The notes beneath the pieces were generated by a model. It saw only the letters and a program-made list of their open reading frames with translations, did not search any database and was not told the DNA's origin. 64,000 nt of DNA from contig CAUZLF010000207.1 of assembly GCA_963580285.1 (NCBI GenBank), forward strand, positions 62,001 to 126,000, read 5' to 3'. A program made the translations under genes and the position numbers. Source of the DNA: Lucinisca nassula (lineage: Eukaryota > Mollusca > Bivalvia > Lucinida > Lucinidae). How positions within the stretch are numbered: position 1 is the stretch's first letter; each line of letters starts with the position of its first letter. Below, in pieces: positions 56,383 to 64,000 of this stretch.

Positions 56383-57009
56383 TGTACTGAGTCGGTCATT
56401 ATTTGGCCATTACCTCAGTTGGTTGGGTGGTTAAATTTAGAATTTAGCTTAAAAAAAAAAATCATCACTGCTGGATGAGCTCTTAAAACTATTTACAATC
56501 CGAACAACAGAGGTATCCTAAAACGCATACCTCTGAGTCTCAATCTTATACCGTGCGAGCTTTGAACTCTTCTGCGGTCTTGGAATTCACTGCAGAAGAA
56601 GTTAGCATCAAGAGTAAAAATTAGACGTCTGTTTTCCGGCCTGACAAAGGGACCAGTTTTGGAAAAATTTTAAGTCTCTGGAGAGAAGATTTAGCACTCT
56701 CGTGATAAGAGTTTTATGTAAAAATATTAATTTCACATGATTTGTAAGTGTAGTAACATAGGGGAAGGACATTACATGTATGTGCATTACACAGGAAAAA
56801 ATGAGACAATGGGAGTAAATTTGTTAAACTTGTACAATATTAACTAGAACACAACAAATGCTAACAGGAAAAAAAAATACAAAAAATGATGCTTAATGAA
56901 ATTAGTCTGTAAACAAAGGTCTCAGTATGACCTTAGCTGCTGGTAGGACATACAACTAAAACTCACTCGCTAGTCACAAACCGCCCTGCCCACCCGTGCT
57001 TGGAGATAT

Positions 57010-57258
57010 AAATTGGCTGCAGGATGCTTCCACACAGAGCTGATCCTGTCCACACATTAGTACTGTTAATCTGCTTAGAAGGTCTTAGCATGCCTGAGTA
57101 GGCCATGCTTATAAACCCGTTTGATTTTATTGTGCGACAGGGATTGAGATGTCATTTCATCTCAATGTCGGTTAAAAGTCCCACAAAATTGGAAGCAATT
57201 TCTCGAAAATGAACTAAATAGTGTTTTCAGGGATGTTAAACCTCAAATAAAAAAAAAC
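57010..57258 (+). mobile_element. SINE, third copy
   Basis: GGCTGCAGGATGCTTCC, GGCCATGCTTATAAACCC, TTGAGATGTCATTTCATCTC, GGAAGCAATTTCTCG and GATGTTAAACCTC. Same order as 41455-41735, more diverged. Confidence 0.75.
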
Positions 57259-58599
57259 CTCTTTGTCACAGGGTGGTTCTTACATTGGTGCGCACTATCT
57301 ATATTTCGAGAAGAATTATTTTTTTCTCAAAATATTCATTTTTTGTGGTAAAATATTAAATATATTTGAACAGGCGTGTTTTCCCTGCTTGGCTTATGCC
57401 ATAGTATGGGCCCTGTTCACTCATTAAACTGGAATAATTAGAAGAAGAAGAAATGGGACAAGCTGCCGTATCAGTGGAAAGACTGACATTTAGACTGCTG
57501 CCAAAACAACAAATATAGTTTATGATATGCAGGAAGTAGAGAAACAATTTATCAGTTCTTATGTGCTATGGGTTTCAGCACTGCCAGGAAGCCCTATGTA
57601 TTACAGCCTATTTCTTCAAGCCCTTATTTCTTGGTATCTTTCAGATTAAAATTTTTAAAATCTGTTATTGCAGGCATAAAGATACCCAATGTACATGAAT
57701 GAATGGAACATCTCTTATTTATACTACATAAATGTATTTCTTCTTTTAGTTTCTACCCCGCAGCCCGCGGCTCACAGTTTAGTTATGTTACTGAGTTACA
57801 AAGCCATCTGATCACTGTATGACTTACAATTTACGATTTTTAGGAAAAAATTAAATCAAGAAATCTGAATGTTTCAAAAATAGAAAAGGGTGTGGCTAAA
57901 TCAAATATTCAGCAGGATAAGGATGAAAGTATTTGAATATGTTTCTTATTCATACCTCAAACTTAGGTAGGGGTTCTCATTAAAACTAATGAGGCAAGTC
58001 TAACGAGTACCCACAACCTACATTCATGAGTAGAAAAAAAACATGTATGCCCCTGTTAGCCCCAGTTTTCTCTGTATGAATTGAGGTTTAGAGGGGTGCT
58101 CATTACACAGATGTGTTAATATGATGTTGGTATCAAATCTGGATCTACACTACTGGCTTAAAGTACTGAAAATTTAATGGTATATGTCATGGTTAAGGAA
58201 CTTTTTTACCCTATCCTACCACCAGTGCTGTTAGTGCTTTGATTTACTTTGAAAAACCAGATGCCCAATCAAATTATATTTATTTGCAAGCATATTGACA
58301 GATTGAAAGCTTCAGGTGCCAAACATAACAATTGTCATCTTCTTTGCTGTTGTCTAGTCATTGTTGAAAACACTGAGACCCAGATCAGACCACTCAGCCA
58401 GGAAAAGTCTGATCAGGGTCTACATTGCATGTACATGTAGGTAATACATAATGAAATGTTTGCAAATAATAGTAGCAGATGACAAACAGATGACATTTTC
58501 AGTAGTATAGTTTTTCTTACCATCTTCAGGTATACCCAATGTACATTAATTGAATTGAACAACTCTGTTATTATTATTATTATTATCATTATTATTTTT

Positions 58600-60180
58600 A
58601 TGCCCCCAACTTTGAAAAAGTTGGAGGGGCATATTGGTTCTGGTTCGTTCGTCCGTTCGTCATTCGTCCGTCCGTTACGCTTTTGACAAAATTCTGAAAA
58701 ATACTTTGTTAGTTATGGCCCTTTGTAACTTTGGTAATTTTTGTCCATTGTAATGTATGGTAAAAGTGATGCATAGCATAACTTAAGAACCGTGTATGCT
58801 AGGGTTTTGACATTTCATATTTGGATTCCTCATGGAAAATTAGCTGACGTGTATTTTTTTTCTTATCAGGATTATGCCCCTTTCAAGAGTTATTGCCCTT
58901 TGAAATTTTGTTGATAAAATCTTGTCAGCAGGATATCTAAAAAACTATTGGAGCTAGAGCCTTGAAAGTTGGTGAATATAGTGGTGGTGATGAGTAGATG
59001 ACCTGATAAACTTTTGACAAAATTCCGGAAAATACTTTGTGAGTTATGGCCCTTTGGCATTTTGGTAAATGAACTTGCATTTTTGAAGTGCCACTGTAGT
59101 GGATAGAGTGCTGGACTCTGAATCCTTTGTTGATAAGGAATATGAGTTGCACGAGTTCAAACCTCGGTAGGGTAGTGGAATTATTTTTCTTTTTCTGTTT
59201 TTTTTTATTATTATTTTGTCTTTTTCTACATAAACACATATAAACAGAAATACCCCTACACAAAAGTTGATATGCCATTTGTCCTGTACATACATATATA
59301 CATGCATGCATACATCCCTACCCTACCCTACCCTACCCTACCCTACCCTACCCTACCCTACCCTACCCTACCCCACCCCAAAACACCCGACCCCACCATA
59401 CCCACTCACACCCCCACCCCACCCTACCCAACACACACCTCCACCATACCCCACACCACAACACCCACCACCCACCCTACCTTAGCCCACCACACCACAC
59501 CCCACCCCACCCCACCCCAACCACCCTCCCCCACCCTTCCCTACCCCACCTCCCTACCCTCCCCACCCCACCCCACCCCAAAACACCCCAAACATGCACA
59601 CACATGCTCAAAACACCCCACCCCACCCCCATATCCACACAACCCCACCCACACCCCACCCTACCCAACCCACACCTCCACCCTACCCCACCCCACAACA
59701 CCCACCCACCAACCCTACCTTACCCCACCCCACCCCGACCTACCCTAACCTACCACTCCACACCCACCCCACCCCACCCCACCCCCACACCACCCCACCC
59801 TACCCCACCCACACCCCACCCCTACCCTACTCCACCACTCCACACCCACCCCGACACCACCACAACCTACCCCACCCCCACCCCACCCCATCACAAAAGT
59901 TGATAGTGGTTGGTGATATGTCATTTGTCCCGTACATACATGCATGCATACACCCCTACCCTACCCCACCCCACCCCACCCCACCCTATTGTGCTGCATA
60001 GCACATGTATGCTAGTGTTTGGAAATTCCATATATGAATTCCATGCGGAAAATTAGCTGATGTTTACCATGAAAAATTGAATAAAATCGTCTTTTTCAGT
60101 TATAACCCTTTGAAAATTTTGGCATTTAGGGTCAAGCATATGGTTGGGGGCATAGTGTTTCACAAACACCATCTCTAGTT
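58600..60180 (+). repeat. Hairpin-ended element carrying a C-rich block
   Basis: It starts ATGCCCCCAACTTTG with CAAAGTTG/AAAGTTGGAGGGGCAT pairing at the left end. It contains GTTCGTTCGTCCGTTCG and ends near GGGGGCATAGTGTTTCACAA. A tRNA-like SINE fragment (about 59083-59165, GTAGTGGATAGAGTGCTGG and GAGTTCAAACCTCGG) and the C-rich tract lie inside it. Confidence 0.55.
59316..59895 (+). repeat. C-rich, nearly G-free tract with (CCCTA)n
   Basis: It begins with about ten CCCTA units and continues as CCCCAC and CCCTAC variants for about 580 bp with only scattered G. A smaller sister tract follows at 59956-59990, after a duplicated lead-in (AAAGTTGATA, TGTCATTTGTCC, CATGCATGCATAC). The minus strand has many closely spaced GGG runs. 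Proline/threonine-rich frames across it are artefacts of composition. Confidence 0.9.
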
Positions 60181-61089
60181 ACTATTATTATCATTATTGA
60201 CTGTATGATACTTGTATTTGTTTTTTTTTATATTTCTGCCCAGCGGCCCACAGCCCGTGGCCCGTGGCCCGCAGCCCGCACTTTAGTCACTTTGTGGCTT
60301 TAAGATATAGGTCCAGAATTATTAGCTTCTTTTACCCTATCCTACAACCAGTGTTGCCAGTGTTTTGGTTGATTTTGAAATACCAGATGCTCAATTATAT
60401 TATATTTATTTGCAAGCATGTTGACAGATTAAGCGTTAAGGTGTCAAACACAACAATAATTATTGTCATCTGCTTTGTTTTCCTAGTTAATTCAGAAGTC
60501 ATTGTTGCCAACTTGCAGACCTAGATCAGACTACTCCTCCAGAAAATGTTTGGTCCACACTAGCTGTTTGCATGTAGGTAAAATATATTTGAAATATTTG
60601 CAACAAAATAGCAACAGATGACACAAACAGACAACATTTTCAGATGCAATTTTTCTTGACATCTTAAGATAGACAATATTTTCAGATATACATGTAGTTT
60701 CTTTTTCATCTTTCAGATTAAATTTTTAAAGTTTGTTATTGCAGAGGCATAAAGATACCCAATGTACATGAATTGAATGGAACATCTTTTATTTATATAG
60801 CACTTTTAATTTCTGCCCCGCTGCCCACAGCTTAGTCACTTTGTGTCACATGTGACTCATGCTAGACTGGAACCTATAGCTGTGAAAGATCTTCAGCGCA
60901 CTTTTCCACTTGGCCACGGAGGCCCGTATATATAAGCATTGTTTATTGTTATTGTTGTCGCACCTGCTTTAGCAGGAAAACATAGGCGTGCAAGTTTCTG
61001 TCTGTCCATCCATCCAGTGGTCCGTCAGTCATTCCGTCAACATTTTATACTGGGTGTCTTGTCGTTGCAACTCCTCCGACAGTTTTATA

Positions 61090-64000
61090 TCGATCATTTT
61101 TAATCCCCCGCCGCGAAGATGAGCGGGGATTATAGGAATGCCCTTCGTCTGTCCGTCCGTCCAACTGTCCGTCCGTAACACTTTCGTGTCCGCTCCATAT
61201 CTCCTCAACCCTTTGATAGAATTTCATTAAACTTTGGTCAGTTGTTCACCTCAATGAGGTGGAGTGTCGGGCGCAAGACCCAGGTCCGTACCTCAAAGGT
61301 CAAGGACATACTTAGAGGTTAAAGGTCAAAAATTGGTTTTGTCGTGTTCGATCAATAACTTTCTTATTTTTGGATGGATTTAATTACTACTTGGCAAAAA
61401 TGTTTGCCTCAATGAGACGGAGTGTCGCGCGCAAGACCCAGGTCTGTACCTCAAAGGTCAAAGTCATACTTAGAGGTTAAAGGTCAAAAGTGGGTTTTGT
61501 TGTGTCCGATCAATAACTTTCTTATTCCTGGATGTATTTTAATATTACATGGCAGAAATGTTCACCTCAATGAGATGGAGTGTCGCGCGCAAGACCCAGG
61601 TCCGTACCTCAAAGGTCAAGGTCATACTTAGAGGTTAAAGGTCAAAAAAGTGTTTTGTTGTGTCCGAGCAATAACTTTCTTATTCCTGGATGGATTTAAA
61701 TATTACTTGGTAGAAATGTTCACCTCAATGAGACGGAGTGTTGCGCGTAAGACCCAGGTCTGCACCTCAACGGTCAAGGTCATACTTAGAGGTTAAAGGT
61801 CAAAAATGGGTTTTGGTGTGTCCGATCAATAACTTTCTTATTCCTGCATGGTTTTAAATATTACTTGGCAGAAATGTTTACCATAATGTGGCGGTGTGTC
61901 AGGAGCAAGACCCAGGTCCAAACCTCAAAGGTCAAGGTCATACTTAGAGGTGAAAGGTAAAAAAAGCGTCTTTTTTATTGTGTCCGATCAATATCTTTCT
62001 TATTCCTGGATTGATTTTAAAATAACTAGACAGTAATGTTAATCATCATGAGACGATGTGTTTTGCGCAAAACCCAGGTTGGTTTCAGAAAGGTCAAGGT
62101 CATACTTAGAGGTCAAATGTGATAAAAGGTTCTTTTTTGGGGATTTTGTCAATAATTTTCTTACTCCTGGATGGATTTTAAAATTACTTGGCAGAAATGT
62201 TAACCATCATAAGGTTGATAATTCAAGGTCATGGTGAAGGTCACAGGGTTGAGCTTTGTTACTGAAGGCGGCGGGGGATTATGGCTGTCCCTCAGACGAC
62301 ATTCTTGTGAAACTTTGCATGTGCTTTCGCATGAGGATGTGCACATGGTTTGGACATAATTGTCAGAATATTTTTCGTCACTTTTTTGTCATTTTTTCCA
62401 GTTTGTGAACTTAGTCATTTTTAACCTTCAATTAGTATGCGAAAGGTACCTCTTGTCATCGCAACTCCTCTTACAGTTTTATACCCATCATTTTTAATCC
62501 CTCGCCGCGAAGCGGAGCGGGGATTATAGGAATGCCCTTCGTCTGTCTGTCCGTCCGTCCGTCCGTCCGTCTGTCCATCCGTCTGTCCGTCCGTAACACT
62601 TTCTTGTCCGCTCTATATCTCCTCAAAATGGTCTAATGGCCATCCAAAATAAAAAGACACATGTCAAACACACAGTAAGTGACAAACAATAACATAAATA
62701 AACCGCCACAGAAGAACCGCCTTGGAACGGTCAATGGAAAGGAATTCCACCGGGGATGGAAAGTATTCCATCGGGGATGGAAAGCATTTCATTGGGGGGC
62801 TTAAATCGATTTTACGTGGCCACAATCCTCGCCCTTACTTCTGTAGCGGTAGACATTAATTTTGTTTAGTCCGCATGAAGGCTTCCTAACTCAACAGTGT
62901 AACATCTCCGAGAACACACAAATCAAAAAGCTACAGAGATGAAACAAGGTAGAGGACTCAACAGTATACAACAACAGAAATACTGGAGCAAAAGAAAACC
63001 AACAGTTAGACTCCGATACCCTTCGATAGAATTTTATTAAACTCTGGTCAGTTGTTCACCTTAATTAGGCGGAGTGTCGCGCGCAAGACCAGGTCCGTAC
63101 CTCAAAGGTCAAGGTCATACTTAGAGGTTAAAGGTCAAAAATGGGTTTTGTCGTGTCCGATCAATAACTTCCTTATTCCTGGATGGATTTTAATATTACC
63201 TTGCAGAAATGTTCACCTAAATGAGATGTAGTGTCACGCGCAAGACCCAGGTCTGTACCTCAAAGGTCAAGGTCAAAAGATCAAAGAAGGGTTTTGTTGT
63301 GTCCGATCAATAACTTTCTTATTCCTGGATGGATTTAAATATTACATGGTAGAAATGTTCACCTCAATGAGACGGAGTTTCGCGCGCAAGACCCGGGTCT
63401 GCACCTCAAAGGTCAAGGTCATACTTGAGGTTAAAGGTCAAAAATGGGTTTTGGCGTGTCCGATCAATAACTTTCGTATTCCTGGATGGATTTAAATATT
63501 ACTTGGCAGAAATTTTTACCATAATGTGACGGTGTGTCGGGAGCAAGACCTAGGTCCAAACCTCAAAGGTCAAGGTCATACTTAGAGGTGAAAGGTAAAA
63601 AAAAGCGTCTTTTTTATTGTGTCCGATCAATATCTTTTTTATTCCTGGATTGATTTTAAAATAACTAGACAGTAATGTTTATCATCATGAGACGATGTGT
63701 TGTGCACAAAATCCAGGTTGGTTTCTGAAAGGTCAAGGTCGTGCTTAGAGGTCAAAGGTGAAAAAAGGGTCTTTTGGGGTGTTTGGTCAAAGGTCAAAAT
63801 GGGTTTTGTTGTGTCCGATCAATAACTTTCTTATTCCTGGATGAATTTAAATATAACTTGGCAGAAATGTTCACCTCAATGAGACGGAGTGTCGCGCGCA
63901 AGACCCAGGTCCGTACCTCAAAGGTCAAGGTCATACTTAGAGGTTAAGGGTAAAAAATGGGTTTGTCATGTCCGATCAATAACTTTCTTATTTCTGGATG
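61090..64000 (+). repeat. Hairpin-ended element with 158-bp tandem core, two blocks
   Basis: Each block starts AATCCC.CGCCGCGAAG and GCGGGGATTATAGGAATGCC (61096 and 62499), then a GTCCGTCCG tract. Tandem units follow with CAAGACCCAGGTC at 61277, 61435, 61593, 61751 and 61909, an exact 158-bp period, each with CCTCAAAGGTCAAGGTCATA. Block 1 ends near GGCGGCGGGGGATTATGG (62275). Block 2 is interrupted at 62630-63009 by a PLE tail and continues past the window end. Confidence 0.8.
62630..63009 (-). mobile_element. PLE 3' tail fragment, antisense
   Basis: The complement runs from ATCGGAGTCTAACTGTTGG to GGATGGCCATTAGACCATTTT. It lacks the terminal 130 bp or so that other tails have. It interrupts the text CTCCTCAA / CCCTTCGATAG that is continuous at 61200-61215. 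No target duplication is visible. Confidence 0.75.

Larger units (their letters stand above)
57640..60850 (+). repeat. Duplicated segments around the 58.6-60.2 kb element
   Basis: 57650-57800 resembles 60720-60850 (TTATTGCAG, AAAGATACCCAATGTACATG). 58200-58330 resembles 60330-60440 (TTTTACCCTATCCTACCACC, TATTTATTTGCAAGCAT). A CCCGCAGCCCGC motif recurs at 57758, 60265 and 60815. This is an old local duplication. Confidence 0.55.

Noticed and set aside
59316..59365. True interstitial telomere
   Set aside because: The unit is CCCTA, not CCCTAA, and it grades into CCCCAC slippage variants, so a telomere origin is not supported by sequence alone.
59272..60001. Long Pro/Thr/His-rich frames resembling a secreted repeat protein
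   Set aside because: They follow from CCCTA/CCCCAC composition; all plus-strand frames are open because stop codons are rare in such sequence.

Overview
The window is eukaryotic repeat DNA. It is AT-rich, has no operon-like gene packing, and carries tRNA-derived SINEs, LINEs, a BEL/Pao retrotransposon, Penelope-like elements (PLEs), MITEs, tandem arrays built on GGTCAAGGTCA-type units and long microsatellites. This mixture points to a mollusc, most likely a bivalve (inference; no host gene is present to settle it). I recognise no host protein-coding gene and no genuine tRNA or rRNA gene in 64 kb.

Layout. 0-11.5 kb: fold-back elements, hairpin-bounded tandem-repeat elements, a 2.07-kb TIR element with a TA target duplication, a TTAA MITE inside a fold-back, and tRNA-like SINE pieces. 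11.7-26.1 kb: a graveyard of one PLE-like family (reverse transcriptase plus a conserved 3' tail) in many truncated, inverted and nested copies. 18.3-20.7 kb is the key locus. A SINE with perfect 13-bp target duplications is split by an inverted PLE copy, and that PLE copy is split by a tandem array of 261-bp units. On the minus strand each unit encodes a canonical type I hammerhead ribozyme, the layout of an animal retrozyme. 24.4-35.4 kb: an old LINE relic carrying a perfect 665-bp tandem duplication and interrupted by a young BEL/Pao element (26304-35290). The BEL LTRs are 562 bp each with one difference seen, and its gag-pol frame is broken only by a 1.0-kb 5'-truncated LINE. 36.9-40.1 kb: a 5'-truncated PHD/endonuclease/RT LINE with one nonsense codon. 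40.9-46.7 kb: four copies of a palindromic fold-back family, a Harbinger-like MITE, a pogo-like MITE and several SINEs. 47.8-52.4 kb (minus): a decayed multicopy gene with zinc-binding N-terminus, PIN/XPG-like acidic motifs and a C-terminal CXC motif, flanked about 0.9 kb outside by inverted repeats. 52.4-64 kb: more MITEs and SINEs, GATA-type microsatellites, a 580-bp C-rich nearly G-free tract, and 158-bp tandem repeats interrupted by another PLE tail.

How the parts relate: almost everything is mobile DNA at different ages, and the nesting gives a relative chronology. PLEs could supply the reverse transcriptase for the hammerhead retrozyme, so their co-occurrence, with the array inserted precisely in a PLE copy, is the most interesting feature of the window.
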